Assembly (NCBI RefSeq): GCF_000716595.1
Contig: NZ_JNXC01000030.1
Coordinates: forward strand, 80,666-144,665
Origin: Saccharothrix sp. NRRL B-16314
GTDB lineage: Bacteria > Actinomycetota > Actinomycetes > Mycobacteriales > Pseudonocardiaceae
Direction: 5' to 3'
DNA: 64,000 bases
Below, one piece after another: positions 1-10,696 of the stretch (position 1 is its first letter; every line of letters begins with the position of its first letter). Under the pieces are notes generated by a model. That model was not told the DNA's origin and did no database searches. It saw only the letters and a list, made by a program, of their open reading frames with translations. The translations under genes were made by a program, and so were the position numbers.

Positions 1-1
1 G

Positions 2-1249
2 GCGGTGTGGGGACTGCTGCGGTCGGCGCAGAACGAGCACCCCGGCAGCCTCGTCCTGGTCGACGTGGACGAACAGCCCGCGACCGCCGTGCTGGGCGCC
101 CTGGCCCGCGGTGACGAGGACCAGGTCGCGATCCGGGGCGGACGGTGCCACACGGCACGGCTGGTGCCCGCCGGCCGGTCGGACTCACCCCCTCCGGCCA
201 AGACCGGTGGGACCGTGCTCGTCACCGGCGGAACCGGCACTGTCGGCGCCGCGCTGGCCCGCCGCGTCGCCGAGCTGTCCGGCGCCTCCCGGCTGGTGCT
301 GGTGAGCCGCGAGCCGCGCCGACACGTGCTCGACGGGTTCGCCGACCTCGGCATCGCGGTCGAGTGGATTTCGTGCGACCTCGCCGATCGCGCTGCCGTG
401 GCCGCGCTGTTGGAGAAGACCGGACCACTCAGCGGTGTGGTGCACGCGGCCGGTGTGCTGGACGACGTCACCTTCGACGCGCTGACTGCCGATCGCCTGG
501 ACACCGTGCTGCGGGCCAAGGTGGACGGTGCGTGGCACCTGCACGAACTGGCCGGTGACGTCGGCTTCTTCGTCCTGTGCTCGTCCCTCGCCGCGCTCAT
601 CGGCTCGCCGGGTCAGGCGAACTACGCGGCGGCCAACGCGTTCCTCGACGGGCTCGCCTGCCACCGCAGAGCGGCCGGCCTGCCCGCCCAGTCGCTCGCG
701 TGGGGGCTGTGGGACGGCGGCATGGCGGACGGACTTGACGCGGAGTCCGTGTCCCGGCTGCGGCGCTGGGGTGTGCGCCCGATGCCGCGACGCCACGCGC
801 TGGCGCGGTTCGACCGGGCGGTGGCCGACGGGGCCGCTCACCTCGTCGCCGCCGACCTGGACCTCGCGCGGTTGCGGGAGACGAGTGACCGCACCGGCCT
901 GCTCACCTTGCTGCGCGGACCACGAAAGGCCGCGGACCCCGTGCCGCAGGACGACCTGCTGGCCGAGCTGGCCGGCTTGGACCCCGAGCAGCGGCACCAA
1001 CGGGTGCAGGAGGTCGTGCTGGAAGAGCTGGCGGCGGTGCTCGGCCACGCCGGCGCGCAGGACGTCGACCTCGACGGCCGCTTCGAGGACATGGGATTCG
1101 ACTCGCTGAGCGCGATCGAGTTCCGCAACGGGCTCACCGCGCTCACCGGCATGAGGATGCCGCCGACGGTGGCGTTCGACTACGCGACCCCCGCCGAGCT
1201 GGTCGGGTACATCGCACGCGAGTTGTCGTCGATCCTGGCGAAGGGCTGA
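2..1249 (+). CDS. Type I polyketide synthase, C-terminal KR-ACP (5' end outside window)
   Basis: This is the last part of a modular PKS polypeptide that starts upstream of the window. The reading frame is open from base 2, so the first in-frame GTG at base 5 is not a real start. It opens in the KR structural subdomain, then shows the NADPH-binding motif TGGTGTVG, the B-type signature LDD ([10 protein letters not shown]), the catalytic Ser in FVLCSS and the catalytic Tyr in QANYAAANA, so this KR looks active. An ACP follows with the phosphopantetheine Ser in GFDSLS. The protein ends about 30 residues after the ACP, with no thioesterase and no obvious long docking helix. Chain release or transfer must therefore involve another protein. 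The stop lies 2 nt before the next start. Confidence 0.95.
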   Translation, partial: AVWGLLRSAQNEHPGSLVLVDVDEQPATAVLGALARGDEDQVAIRGGRCHTARLVPAGRSDSPPPAKTGGTVLVTGGTGTVGAALARRVAELSGASRLVLVSREPRRHVLDGFADLGIAVEWISCDLADRAAVAALLEKTGPLSGVVHAAGVLDDVTFDALTADRLDTVLRAKVDGAWHLHELAGDVGFFVLCSSLAALIGSPGQANYAAANAFLDGLACHRRAAGLPAQSLAWGLWDGGMADGLDAESVSRLRRWGVRPMPRRHALARFDRAVADGAAHLVAADLDLARLRETSDRTGLLTLLRGPRKAADPVPQDDLLAELAGLDPEQRHQRVQEVVLEELAAVLGHAGAQDVDLDGRFEDMGFDSLSAIEFRNGLTALTGMRMPPTVAFDYATPAELVGYIARELSSILAKG

Positions 1250-1251
1250 CC

Positions 1252-2238
1252 TTGCTCACCGACGATCAGCAGTACGTCCTGGGGCTGCTCGGGAAGTACT
1301 CGGACAACCCGAGCGGCTTCCTCGCGCTCAACGAGGGCAACCGGTACTTCCGGGACGACGGGATCGACGGCGTCGTCTGCTACCGCGAGGTGCGGCGGCA
1401 CTGGATCGGGTTCGGCGGGCCGATCGCGGACGCCGCCGACCGGGGCGAGCTGCTGGACAGGTTCCGCGTGGCCGCCCACCGGGCAGGACGTGCGGTGGCC
1501 GCGGTCCAGATCCCGGGTGCGGACGCGGCCCTCTTCGCCGACCGGGGCCTGCGCGTGAACCAGCTCGGCATGTCCTACGGCGTCGAACTCGCTGATTTCT
1601 CGCTGCGCGGCAAGAAGTTCGTGAAGCTGCGCAACAAGATCTCCCGCGCGGACCGGCTCGGCGTCGAAGTGGTCGAGGCGGGACTGGACGGGAACGAGGC
1701 CGCGCTCGCCGCGATCGACGCGAAGTGGCTGCGGTCGAAAGGGCGCTTCACCAAAGAGCTGGAGTTCATGGTCGGCGAGGTCGGCGGTCCCGCGCAAAAC
1801 CTGCGCCGACTGTTCCTCGCCAAGGTGGACGGTCGTCCCATCGCCTACATCTCGTTCTCCCCGGTCTACGGCGAGCACGAGGGCTGGTTGCACGACCTCA
1901 GCCGCCGGTTGCCCGACGCGCCGCCCGGCGTGATGGAGGCGATCAACGCCTGCGCGATCGGGAAGTTCCGCGCGGAAGGCGTGCGCTGCCTGCACTTCGG
2001 CTTCACCCCGTTCACCGGCCTCGCCGCCGAGCACGGCCTGGGAACGGCCCACCCGCGCATCGACCGGCTCTTCGGGTGGCTGGCGAGGAAGGGGGACTTC
2101 CTCTACCCGGCGCAGAGCCAGCTCGAGTACAAGATGAAGTGGAACCCGACCTACCTGGTTCCCGACTACATCGCCTTCGAGAACCGCGTTTCGCCGTCAT
2201 TGGTGTTCAGCCTGGCCACGGTCGCGAATCTGATCTGA
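1252..2238 (+). CDS. DUF2156 (phosphatidylglycerol lysyltransferase C-terminal-like) protein
   Basis: A 328-aa protein starting at TTG, 2 nt after the PKS stop, with AAGGG upstream. The whole length resembles the soluble GNAT-fold catalytic domain of MprF-type aminoacyl-phosphatidylglycerol synthases (DUF2156). Recognisable blocks are the N-terminal YSDNPSGFLALNEGN, the KLRNKISRAD stretch and the C-terminal QLEYKMKWNP. No membrane segments are visible, so it lacks the flippase half of MprF. Related soluble proteins transfer acyl or aminoacyl groups to lipids or natural products. In this PKS operon, tailoring or attachment of an aminoacyl or acyl group is a reasonable inference, but substrate and donor are unknown. 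Confidence 0.8.
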   Translation: MLTDDQQYVLGLLGKYSDNPSGFLALNEGNRYFRDDGIDGVVCYREVRRHWIGFGGPIADAADRGELLDRFRVAAHRAGRAVAAVQIPGADAALFADRGLRVNQLGMSYGVELADFSLRGKKFVKLRNKISRADRLGVEVVEAGLDGNEAALAAIDAKWLRSKGRFTKELEFMVGEVGGPAQNLRRLFLAKVDGRPIAYISFSPVYGEHEGWLHDLSRRLPDAPPGVMEAINACAIGKFRAEGVRCLHFGFTPFTGLAAEHGLGTAHPRIDRLFGWLARKGDFLYPAQSQLEYKMKWNPTYLVPDYIAFENRVSPSLVFSLATVANLI

Positions 2239-2251
2239 CAAAGGGGGAACC

Positions 2252-3172
2252 ATGCGCGTACTCGCAGTGGTGAACAAGACCGCCGGCGGTCCGACCGACG
2301 ACTTCGTCGCGGCGTTGGAAGCCGAGCGCGGCATCGAACTGGAGGTCATCCGGACCGCGGGCCCCGAGGACGGCACCCGCTGCACCGTGGAGGCGGCGAC
2401 CCGCCAGGAACGCGACGTGGTGGTCGCGATCGGCGGCGACGGCACGGCGGGCGAGGTGGCTCGTGGCGTGGCCGCAGTGCCCACGTCGCCGGCCCTGCTG
2501 ATCGCTCCCGCCGGCACCGGGAACTCCAACTTCCGCGGGCTGTGGGACGACCTGCCGTGGCCGGAGGTGGTGTCGGCGGTCTTCACCGAGCGCCGGTTCG
2601 AGATCAGGCCGATGGACCTCGTCCACCTCGCCGAGCTGGACACCGCCACCCTGCTCGGCGTCTCCACCGGCGCGGTGCCCGAGTGCCTGGTGATCGCGCC
2701 GACGCTGCCGCTGACCGGGCGGGAACGGCTGCTCACCGCCGCGTTGCAGGTGCTCACCACCTACGTGCCCTATCCCGGCAGGGTCCTGGTGGACGACGAG
2801 GTGTTGTGCGAGTGCGACACGCTGCTCGCCATCGTGGGCGGTGTCCGCTACCGCGGCGGCCTGCTGAAGATGCTGCCGCACTCGCTCGTCGACGACGGCC
2901 TGCTGGACGTCTGCGTGATCGACTCCTCCGCGTCGGTGGAGGAGCTCGCCACCGCGGCCCTGACCGGCGACATCACCGACGTCGCCGGCGTGCACTACGG
3001 CCGCGGGCGCACCGCTCGCCTGGAGCGGACCGACGGCGCGCCGATGAAGCTGGAGCACGACGGCGAGCTGGAAACCGGGCCGCACAGCTCCTACCGGCTC
3101 GAAGTCGTGCCGCGACCCATCTCGGTGGTCGTGCCGAGCCCCGCCCCCGAGTGCTTCGCCGGCGAGAGGTGA
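2252..3172 (+). CDS. Diacylglycerol/sphingosine kinase-like lipid kinase
   Basis: A 306-aa protein of the DAGK_cat (YegS/LCB5) family. The N-terminal VVNKTAGG and the nucleotide-binding GGDGTAGEV motif (about residues 54-62) are intact, and APAGTGNSN follows as in active kinases. The C-terminal beta-sandwich domain ends with LEVVPRP. The ATG has a clear AAAGGGGG ribosome site. Family members phosphorylate lipid hydroxyls using ATP. Inside a PKS cluster and next to a DUF2156 enzyme, it may phosphorylate the polyketide or a lipid carrier, or supply self-protection through membrane lipid change. The assignment to family is firm and the role is inferred. Confidence 0.85.
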   Translation: MRVLAVVNKTAGGPTDDFVAALEAERGIELEVIRTAGPEDGTRCTVEAATRQERDVVVAIGGDGTAGEVARGVAAVPTSPALLIAPAGTGNSNFRGLWDDLPWPEVVSAVFTERRFEIRPMDLVHLAELDTATLLGVSTGAVPECLVIAPTLPLTGRERLLTAALQVLTTYVPYPGRVLVDDEVLCECDTLLAIVGGVRYRGGLLKMLPHSLVDDGLLDVCVIDSSASVEELATAALTGDITDVAGVHYGRGRTARLERTDGAPMKLEHDGELETGPHSSYRLEVVPRPISVVVPSPAPECFAGER

Positions 3173-3179
3173 CGGTCCC

Positions 3180-4652
3180 GTGACGGACAACCCTGAGATC
3201 GTGATCGTCGGCGCGGGCCTGTCCGGTATCTGCGCCGCCGTCAACCTGCTCAAGCGGGGCATCCGGGACTTCGTGATCCTGGAGAAGGCGGACGGCGTGG
3301 GCGGGACGTGGCGGTACAACACCTATCCGGGCTCCGCCTGCGACGTCATGTCCACCATGTACTCGTACTCCTTCGCCCCCAAGCACGACTGGGAGCTGAT
3401 GTACGCCGACCAGCCGGAGATCCGCTCCTACATCGAAGGCGTGTTCGACTCCTACGGCCTGGGACGCGTCACCCGGTTCGGCACCGAGGTCATGTCCTAC
3501 ACCTACGACGACACCACCGACCGCTGGCAGGTCCTGCTGTCCGGGGGCCAGGTGCTCACGCCGAGGGTCGTCATCGCCGGGATCGGCGCGTTGCACAACC
3601 CGAACATCCCGAAGTTCAAGGGCGAGGAGACCTTTCGCGGCGACATCGTGCACTCGGCGCAGTGGAACCCCGACCTCGACCTGACCGGCAAGCGGGTCGC
3701 GGTGGTGGGCGTCGGTTCCAGCGCCGTGCAGATCGTGCCGGCCATCGCGGGCCAGGCCGAGCACGTGCACGTCGTGCAGCGCACACCGCAATGGGTGCTG
3801 CCCAAGCCGAACCGGCGCGTCAGCAGGGTCGAGAAGTTCCTGTTCCGGGTGCTGCCGTTCAGCCAGAAAGTGTACCGCAACATCGCGTACTGGACGCACG
3901 AGCTCGCGATCATCGCGTTCATGCACCCGCCGTTGCTGAAGGCGTTCAGGCTGGTTTCGCTGCGGCTGCTGGACAAGCAGGTCCCCGATCCGGAGCTGCG
4001 CGCGAAGCTGACGCCGGACTACACGATCGGCTGCAAGCGCATCCTGCTGTCCAGCGACTACTACCCGGCCCTGATGCGCGACGACGTGACGCTGCTCGAC
4101 TCCGGCATCGCCGAGTTCACCGAGACCGGCTTCCGCGCCCGGAACGGCGAGGTCGTCGAGGCGGACGTGGTGATCCTGGCGACGGGCTTCGCCACGGACA
4201 ACCGGCTCGCGGAGGAGCGGATCACGGGGCGCGGCGGCCTGACGATCCAGGAGGCCTGGCGCGACGGCATGCGCGCCCACCTGGGCACCACCATCGCGGG
4301 CTTCCCCAACTTCTTCCTCATGATGGGCCCGAACTCCGGCGGCGGCAGCCAGTCGATCCTGTTCGTGATCGAGGCGCAGGCGCACTACATCGCCGAGTGC
4401 GTCCGCGTGATGCGGGCGCGGGGCGCGCGGTCGTTCGAGATCCGGGCCGAGGTCGAACGCGAGTTCAACCGGCGCCTCCACGCCCGGCTCGCCAAGTCGG
4501 TGTGGAACTCCGGCGGCTGCGACAGCTGGTTCCTGGACCGCACCGGGCACAACCGGCAGGCCTGGCCGGGATCGAGCGTCAACTACTGGCGGCTCACCCG
4601 CCGGCCGAACGAGAAGTGGTTCCACCTGCGTTCACCGGAAACGGTCCGCTGA
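3180..4652 (+). CDS. FAD/NADPH-dependent Baeyer-Villiger-type monooxygenase
   Basis: A 490-aa class B flavoprotein monooxygenase starting at GTG, 7 nt after the kinase stop. Two Rossmann motifs are present: GAGLSG near residue 11 for FAD and GVGSSAVQ near 178 for NADPH. Between them sits the BVMO fingerprint FRGDIVHSAQWN, matching the FxGxxxHxxxW pattern. The ATGFATD motif near residue 325 is typical of the family. These enzymes insert oxygen next to a ketone to give esters or lactones, or oxidise heteroatoms. A post-PKS oxidation of the polyketide is the likely job given its position directly before the PKS genes. The exact position of oxidation cannot be read from sequence. Confidence 0.9.
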   Translation: MTDNPEIVIVGAGLSGICAAVNLLKRGIRDFVILEKADGVGGTWRYNTYPGSACDVMSTMYSYSFAPKHDWELMYADQPEIRSYIEGVFDSYGLGRVTRFGTEVMSYTYDDTTDRWQVLLSGGQVLTPRVVIAGIGALHNPNIPKFKGEETFRGDIVHSAQWNPDLDLTGKRVAVVGVGSSAVQIVPAIAGQAEHVHVVQRTPQWVLPKPNRRVSRVEKFLFRVLPFSQKVYRNIAYWTHELAIIAFMHPPLLKAFRLVSLRLLDKQVPDPELRAKLTPDYTIGCKRILLSSDYYPALMRDDVTLLDSGIAEFTETGFRARNGEVVEADVVILATGFATDNRLAEERITGRGGLTIQEAWRDGMRAHLGTTIAGFPNFFLMMGPNSGGGSQSILFVIEAQAHYIAECVRVMRARGARSFEIRAEVEREFNRRLHARLAKSVWNSGGCDSWFLDRTGHNRQAWPGSSVNYWRLTRRPNEKWFHLRSPETVR

Positions 4653-4674
4653 CTCAGTGTGATGGGGGAGTGTC

Positions 4675-7600
4675 ATGGCTACCGAGGAACGTCTCGTCTC
4701 CGCGCTGCGGAACTCGCTCGCGGAGAACCAGTCGCTGCGCGCCAGGCTGTCAGAAGTGCGGGAGCAGGCGGCTGAACCGATCGCCGTCGTCGGCATGGGG
4801 TGCCGGTTCCCGGGGGGTGTGACGAGCCCCGAGGAGCTGTGGGACATGCTCGTCGAAGGGCGTGACGCGGTCACCGGTTTCCCGTCCGACCGGGGCTGGG
4901 ACGTGGAAGGGCTCTACGACCCCGACATCGGCGTCGAGGGCAAGTCGTACGTGCGCGAGGGTGCTTTCCTGCATGACGCGGGTGACTTCGACGCGGGGTT
5001 CTTCGGGATCAGCCCGCGTGAGGCGGCGGCGATGGACCCGCAACAGCGGTTGTTGCTGGAGGTGTCCTGGGAGGCGCTGGAACACGCCGGCATCGACCCG
5101 AAGTCGTTGAAGGGCACGGACACCGGCACCTACACCGGCATCTTCTACGAGGAGTACGCGCCCCGGATCTACACCGAGCGCGACGGCTACGCCGGGCACC
5201 TCGTGGCGGGCACGCTGCCCAGCCTCGCGTCCGGGCGGGTGGCGTACGTGCTGGGGCTGGAGGGGCCGGCGGTGTCGGTGGACACGGCGTGCTCGTCGTC
5301 GTTGGTGGCGCTGCACCTCGGTGTGCAGGGATTGCGGACGGGTGACTGCTCGCTGGCGCTCGTCGGCGGGGCGACCGTGATCTCGCTGCCGTCCACCTAC
5401 GTCGGCTTCTCGCAGTTGCGCGGGTTGGCGCCGGATGGCCGGTGCAAGGCGTTCTCCGACCGCGCCAACGGTTTCGGGCCGGCGGAAGGCGCCGGTGTGG
5501 TCGTGTTGGAGCGGTTGTCGGACGCGCGTCGTCTCGGTCATCGGGTGTTGGCGGTGGTGCGTGGTTCGGCGATCAACCAGGACGGTGCGTCGAACGGGTT
5601 GACGGCGCCCAGTGGTCCGGCGCAGCGTCGGGTGATCCGGCAGGCGTTGGCCAATGCCGGGTTGACGGCGGGCGAGGTCGACGTCGTGGAGGCGCACGGC
5701 ACCGGCACACCACTCGGCGACTCCATCGAGGCGCAGTCGTTGCTCACCACCTACGGCCAGGGCCGTGACGTCCCGGTGTGGCTGGGGTCGGTGAAGTCGA
5801 ACCTCGGGCACACCCAGGCCGCTGCCGGCGTGGCGGGCGTGATCAAGATGGTGCAGGCGATGCGGCACGGCGTGCTGCCGGCGACCCTGCACGTGGACAC
5901 GCCGAGCACCCAGATCGACTGGTCGGCCGGCGCGGTGGAGTTGTTGCGGGAGAACCACGACTGGCCGCGCAACGGCCACCCGCGCCGAGCCGGAGTCTCG
6001 TCGTTCGGCATCAGCGGCACGAACTCGCACGTGATCCTGGAAGAAGCGCCCCAAACGTCCGCACCGGAACCGGTGAACCCCGGTGCGCGGACCTCGGCGG
6101 ACGAGACCGGTCCGATCCCGTGGGTGCTGTCGGCGCGCAGCCAGGAGGCGTTGGTCGGGCAGGCACGCCGGCTGCACGACTTCCTGGACGGTAGGCCCGG
6201 CACCGACGCGGTCGACGTGGCGGCGGCGCTGGCGAAGCGGTCGTCGTTCCCGCACCGGGCCGTGCTGCTGGGTTCGGACACCGGGGAGCTGACGCGGCGA
6301 CTGGACGCGGTCGTGTCCGGGGAGGACGCGCCGAACGTGCTCACCGGACTGGCGCTCGCGAGCGACAAGACCGTGTTCGTCTTCCCGGGACAGGGCTCCC
6401 AGTGGACGGGCATGGGCCGGGAGCTGCTGGAGACCTGGCCCGCGTTCGCGCGGGCGCTGGGCGAGTGCGCCGAGGCGCTGAAGGAGTTCGTCGACTGGGA
6501 CCTGCTCGACGTGGTGCGCGGCGGGCACGGGCTGGACGCCGTGGACGTGGTGCAGCCGGTGACGTTCGCGATGTACGTCGCGCTCGCGGCGGCCTGGAAG
6601 GAGCTGGGCGTCGTCCCGGACGCGGTGATCGGCCACTCGCAGGGTGAGGTCGCCGCCGCGCACGTCGCCGGGATCCTCCCGCTGCGTGAAGCGTGCCGCA
6701 TCGTGACCCTGCGCAGCCGGGCGGTGCGGGACATCTCCGGCGCCGGCGGCATGGTGTCGGTGCCGCTGCCCGAGGCCGACGTGCTGAAGGTGCTCGCGCA
6801 GTGGCCGGATCGCGTCGGGGTGGCGGCGGTCAACAGCCCGGCGAGCACCGTCGTGTCGGGCGAAGCCGCGGCGCTGGAGGAGTTGCTGGCGTACTGCGAA
6901 GCGGAGGGCGTTCGCGCCCGCCGGATTCCCGTGGACTACGCCTCCCACTCGCCGCAGATCGACGCCGTCGAGCGGTCGCTGCGGGCCGGACTCGGTTCGG
7001 TGCGGCCCGACGCGGCGTCCGTGGCGGAGTTCTTCTCCACCGTCGTCGGCGGACTCGCCGACCCCGGCCTGCTCGACGCGGACTACTGGTACCGCAACCT
7101 GCGTGAGCCCGTCCGGTTGGACCTCGCCGTCCAGGCCGCCTACGCGCGGGGGTACCGCCGATTCCTGGAGATCAGCCCGCACCCGGTGCTGACGGTGGGC
7201 GTCCAGGAGAACTGCGAGGCCGTGGCGTCCGAGGAGGACCGGTACTTCGTCGGCGGCACGCTGCGGCGCGACGACGGCGGCGCGCACCGGTTCCTGACGT
7301 CGGTGGCGCAGGCCGACACGAGTGGCCTGCCGGTGGCGTGGAACGCGGTGCTCGGTGACGCGACGCACCTGGACCTGCCCACGTACGCCTTCGAGCACAA
7401 GCGGTACTGGCTGAACGCCGAGGCCACGGCTGGTGACGCCGGGAGTCTCGGGGTGACGTCGTGCGAGCACCCGCTGCTGGGCGCGGTGGTGGAGCAGCCG
7501 TCGTCGGGTGGGCTGGTGTTCACCGGGCGGATCGGGTTGGACTCCCACGCGTGGCTGGCCGACCACGCGGTCGGTGACGTCGTGCTCGTGCCCGGCGCGG

Positions 7601-10167
7601 CCCTCGTGGAGTTCGCGCTGTTCGCGGGCGACCGGGCCGGGTGCGGTGTCGTCCGCGAACTGGTCCTGCAGGCGCCGCTGACCGTGCCGGAACGGGGCCG
7701 GGTGCACGTCCAGGTGGCGGTCGGCCCCGTGGACGGCCAGGGACGCGGCGTGTCGATCCACTCGCGGCCGGAAGGCGTCGAGGACGGCGGGTGGACGCTG
7801 CACGCCCAAGGCGTGCTCGTGCCCGATGGCGGCACCGCGCCCACGCCGGCGGACACCTCCTGGCCACCGGCCGGGATGCGGGCGGTCGACGTGGCAGCCA
7901 CCTACGAGCGCGCGCTGGAGCTGGGATACCGGTACGGGCCGGCGTTCCGGGGGATGACGGAGGTGTGGAGCGGGAACGGTGCGGTGTGCGCCGAGGTCGA
8001 GCTGCCGGAGCAGCTGCGGGAGCAGGCCGGCGCGTTCACCATCCACCCGGCGCTGCTGGACGCCGCCATGCAGGCCGTCACGTGCCTCGACCTGCCCGTC
8101 GCGCCCGGCGCGGTGCTGCTGCCGTTCACCTGGGAGGACGTCGAGGTGTTCGGCGTCGGCGCGAAGGCGTTGCGCGCCAGGGTGACCGCTGCGGGCGACG
8201 GCGTGGTCGGCCTGCTGCTGGAGGACTTCGCCGGTCGGCCGGTCCTGCAGGCCGGCCTGGGTCTTCGGGCCGTGGCGCTGGCCGATCTCGGTGCCGGTGC
8301 GCCCGACGACGAGCTGTTCGGCGTGGACTGGCTGCCGCTCGCGGTGCCCGCGGCGACCGTCGAGGAGGCCGACGTCCTGCGAGCCGACGCCGGCCTGCTC
8401 GCCGCGGCGGCCGAGGTGCGCGAGTGGCTGGCCACGCAGGACGGTGCGGGACGCCGCCTGGTCGTGGTCACCTCGGGCGCGGTCGGCACCGACGGGTCCG
8501 ACCCGCTGCCCGGGTTGGCCGAGGCCGGTGTGTGGGGGATGGTCCGCTCGGTGCAGACCGAGAACCCCGGCCGGGTGCTCCTCGTCGACGTCGACGACTG
8601 GGCGGTGGTGGACGACGGCGTGACCGCCGCGCTGGCCACCGGTGAGTCACAGCTGGCACTGCGGCGCGGGGAAGCGCGCGTGCCGAGGGTGGTGCGGCGC
8701 GGTCGCGACCTGGTCGTCGGGTTGCCCGACGGGGACTGGGCGTTGGAGGTCGTCGGTGCCGGCACGTTGACGTCGGACAACCTGGTGGCCCGTCCGACCT
8801 CGTCGGGTGAGCTTGCACCTGGTGAGGTGCGGGTGGGGGTGCGGTCTGCGGGGGTGAACTTCCGGGACGTGCTGATCGCGTTGGGCATGTACCCGACGCC
8901 TGACGCGGTGATCGGTGGCGAAGGCGCCGGGGTGGTGGTCGAGGTCGGACCGGGGGTGACGGGTTTCGCTCCCGGTGAGCGGGTGCTCGGTGTGTTCCCC
9001 GGCCTCGGCTCGTCGGTGGCGGTGGATCACCGGTTGCTGGCCAGGATTCCGGACGGGTGGTCGTTCAGCCAGGCCGCGGTGGTGCCCGCGGTGTACCTGA
9101 CCGCCTACCACGCGTTGCGTGACCTGGCCGATGTGCGGCAGGGGGAGCGCGTGCTCGTGCATTCGGCCACCGGCGGTGTGGGGATGGCCGTGATCGCGCT
9201 TGCCCGGCTGTGGGGTCTGGAGGTGTTCGCGACCGCGAGTCCCGGCAAGTGGGGAGTGTTGCGGTCGTTGGGGATCGACGACGACCACATCGCGAGTTCG
9301 CGGTCGTTGGACTTCGAGGAGAAGTTCGGTGAGGCCGACGTGGTGGTGAACTCGCTGGCGCACGAGTTCACCGACGCGTCGTTGCGGTTGCTGTCGCGCG
9401 GTGGGCGGTTCGTGGAGATGGGGCTGACCGATCTGCGTGCGGCCGAGCAGGTCGCCGCCGACCACCCGGGGGTCCGGTACCAGCCGTTCCGGCTGCTCGA
9501 CGTGAGCATCGAGCGGTTGGGGGAGATGCTTGCGGCGGTGATGGAGCTGTTCCACGCCGGGTTGCTGGCACCGTTGCCCGTGTCGGCGTGGGACGTGCGG
9601 CGGGTGCCGGAGGCGTACCGGTTCATGTCGCAGGCCCGGCACGTCGGCAAGGTCGCCCTGACGATCCCGCGCCCGCTCGACCCCGCCGGCACCGTGCTGA
9701 TCACCGGCGGCACCGGCGTGCTGGGCGGGTTGGTGGCCAGGCACCTGGTCGCCGAGCACGGGGTGCGAGACCTGCTGCTGGTCAGCCGCACCGGTGACGC
9801 CCCGGACCTGGTGGCGGAGCTGGAATCGGCGGGTGCGCGGGTGCGGGTCGCCGCTTGTGACGTCGCCGATCGTGTGGCGCTGGGGGAGGTGTTGGACGGT
9901 GTGTCGTTGACGGGTGTGGTGCACGCGGCGGGTGTGTTGGCCGATGGTGTGTTCACGGACTTGTCTGATGAGCAGTGGTCGGTGGTGTTGCGGTCGAAGG
10001 TCGACGCGGCGTGGAACCTGCACGAGTTGACCGCCGGCCATGACCCACCGGTCACCCGACCGTGGTGCCGGCCAGGCTGGACACGCAGGCGATCGCGGCG
10101 TCCGGCGCGGTGCCGGACGTGCTGCGCCGACTCGTGCGAGCGCGCCGGGTGGTGGACGACGTGGTGA
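4675..10167 (+). CDS. Type I PKS module KS-AT-DH-ER-(broken KR), methylmalonyl-type AT
   Basis: A single extension module as read. A class 1 N-terminal docking coil (residues 1-35) precedes a KS with Cys206 (DTACSSS), His341 (EAHGTGTP) and His379 (NLGHTQ). The AT has GHSQGE (Ser655) and YASHS, the motifs of methylmalonyl-CoA-specific ATs. The DH has [10 protein letters not shown], where the usual second Gly is Asp, and LDAAMQ. The ER has the Rossmann motif TGGVGMA but is 6 residues shorter than the ER of the next gene after EEKF. The KR starts with [10 protein letters not shown] and then breaks: after HELTAGHD the catalytic Ser/Tyr region is missing and the frame shifts, ending at a stop 42 codons on. 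The ACP lies in another frame (10,062-10,682). Either assembly collapse or real inactivation could explain it. The ATG has a GGGGGAG site. Confidence 0.9.
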   Translation: MATEERLVSALRNSLAENQSLRARLSEVREQAAEPIAVVGMGCRFPGGVTSPEELWDMLVEGRDAVTGFPSDRGWDVEGLYDPDIGVEGKSYVREGAFLHDAGDFDAGFFGISPREAAAMDPQQRLLLEVSWEALEHAGIDPKSLKGTDTGTYTGIFYEEYAPRIYTERDGYAGHLVAGTLPSLASGRVAYVLGLEGPAVSVDTACSSSLVALHLGVQGLRTGDCSLALVGGATVISLPSTYVGFSQLRGLAPDGRCKAFSDRANGFGPAEGAGVVVLERLSDARRLGHRVLAVVRGSAINQDGASNGLTAPSGPAQRRVIRQALANAGLTAGEVDVVEAHGTGTPLGDSIEAQSLLTTYGQGRDVPVWLGSVKSNLGHTQAAAGVAGVIKMVQAMRHGVLPATLHVDTPSTQIDWSAGAVELLRENHDWPRNGHPRRAGVSSFGISGTNSHVILEEAPQTSAPEPVNPGARTSADETGPIPWVLSARSQEALVGQARRLHDFLDGRPGTDAVDVAAALAKRSSFPHRAVLLGSDTGELTRRLDAVVSGEDAPNVLTGLALASDKTVFVFPGQGSQWTGMGRELLETWPAFARALGECAEALKEFVDWDLLDVVRGGHGLDAVDVVQPVTFAMYVALAAAWKELGVVPDAVIGHSQGEVAAAHVAGILPLREACRIVTLRSRAVRDISGAGGMVSVPLPEADVLKVLAQWPDRVGVAAVNSPASTVVSGEAAALEELLAYCEAEGVRARRIPVDYASHSPQIDAVERSLRAGLGSVRPDAASVAEFFSTVVGGLADPGLLDADYWYRNLREPVRLDLAVQAAYARGYRRFLEISPHPVLTVGVQENCEAVASEEDRYFVGGTLRRDDGGAHRFLTSVAQADTSGLPVAWNAVLGDATHLDLPTYAFEHKRYWLNAEATAGDAGSLGVTSCEHPLLGAVVEQPSSGGLVFTGRIGLDSHAWLADHAVGDVVLVPGAALVEFALFAGDRAGCGVVRELVLQAPLTVPERGRVHVQVAVGPVDGQGRGVSIHSRPEGVEDGGWTLHAQGVLVPDGGTAPTPADTSWPPAGMRAVDVAATYERALELGYRYGPAFRGMTEVWSGNGAVCAEVELPEQLREQAGAFTIHPALLDAAMQAVTCLDLPVAPGAVLLPFTWEDVEVFGVGAKALRARVTAAGDGVVGLLLEDFAGRPVLQAGLGLRAVALADLGAGAPDDELFGVDWLPLAVPAATVEEADVLRADAGLLAAAAEVREWLATQDGAGRRLVVVTSGAVGTDGSDPLPGLAEAGVWGMVRSVQTENPGRVLLVDVDDWAVVDDGVTAALATGESQLALRRGEARVPRVVRRGRDLVVGLPDGDWALEVVGAGTLTSDNLVARPTSSGELAPGEVRVGVRSAGVNFRDVLIALGMYPTPDAVIGGEGAGVVVEVGPGVTGFAPGERVLGVFPGLGSSVAVDHRLLARIPDGWSFSQAAVVPAVYLTAYHALRDLADVRQGERVLVHSATGGVGMAVIALARLWGLEVFATASPGKWGVLRSLGIDDDHIASSRSLDFEEKFGEADVVVNSLAHEFTDASLRLLSRGGRFVEMGLTDLRAAEQVAADHPGVRYQPFRLLDVSIERLGEMLAAVMELFHAGLLAPLPVSAWDVRRVPEAYRFMSQARHVGKVALTIPRPLDPAGTVLITGGTGVLGGLVARHLVAEHGVRDLLLVSRTGDAPDLVAELESAGARVRVAACDVADRVALGEVLDGVSLTGVVHAAGVLADGVFTDLSDEQWSVVLRSKVDAAWNLHELTAGHDPPVTRPWCRPGWTRRRSRRPARCRTCCADSCERAGWWTTW

Positions 10168-10682
10168 CCGGGCAGGGCCTGTCGAAGCTGGCCTCGCAGC
10201 TCACCGGTCGCCCGGCGGCCGAGCAGGACCGGATCGTGCTGGAGTTCGTCCGCACCCAGGCGGCGATCGTGCTCGGGCACGAGAGCAGCGGTGAGATCAC
10301 ACCCGACGAGACGTTCAAGGCACTCGGCTTCGACTCGCTGTCCGGCGTCGAGTTCCGCAACCGGCTCCAGGCCGCCACCGGGCTCAACCTGCCCGCCACC
10401 AGCGTCTTCGACCACCCCACGCCCACGCGGCTCGCCCAGTACGTGCGGCAGCAGGTGACACCGGACGGCGACGACGACGGCGGCGCGGCCGAGCTGAAGC
10501 TGATGTCGCTGCTGACCGAACTGGAACGCACGTCGGCGGGCACGGCGCTGGACGACCAGGTGAAGGTCACGTTCCTGCGCCGGATCGGCGCGCTCGAACG
10601 GGTGGTGCGCGGCACCGGCGACGCCGACGACCTCGACCTGGCCGACGACGCCGCGCTGTTCCAGCTGATCGACGGCAACTGA
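10062..10682 (+). pseudogene. Detached ACP and C-terminal docking domain of the preceding PKS
   Basis: This frame carries the true end of the preceding PKS: a post-KR linker ([14 protein letters not shown]), an ACP with phosphopantetheine Ser in GFDSLS, and a C-terminal docking helix region ending LFQLIDGN. It overlaps the upstream reading frame but is shifted by one base register. The first GTG at 10,062 has no ribosome site, so it is unlikely to be translated alone. If the sequence is right, the upstream module has no ACP and cannot work in the assembly line. If the KR gap is an assembly error, this is just the 3' end of one intact gene, 4675-10682. Confidence 0.85.
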
Positions 10683-10696
10683 CTACGGGGGAGCAC

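Noticed and set aside
2973..4625. Minus-strand 550-codon frame opposite the monooxygenase
   Set aside because: No motifs; codon bias mirrors the plus-strand gene.
4750..8046. Minus-strand open frame of 1098 codons opposite the first PKS
   Set aside because: It is a composition-driven shadow of the PKS frame: Arg/His/Pro-rich, no motif, no ribosome site.
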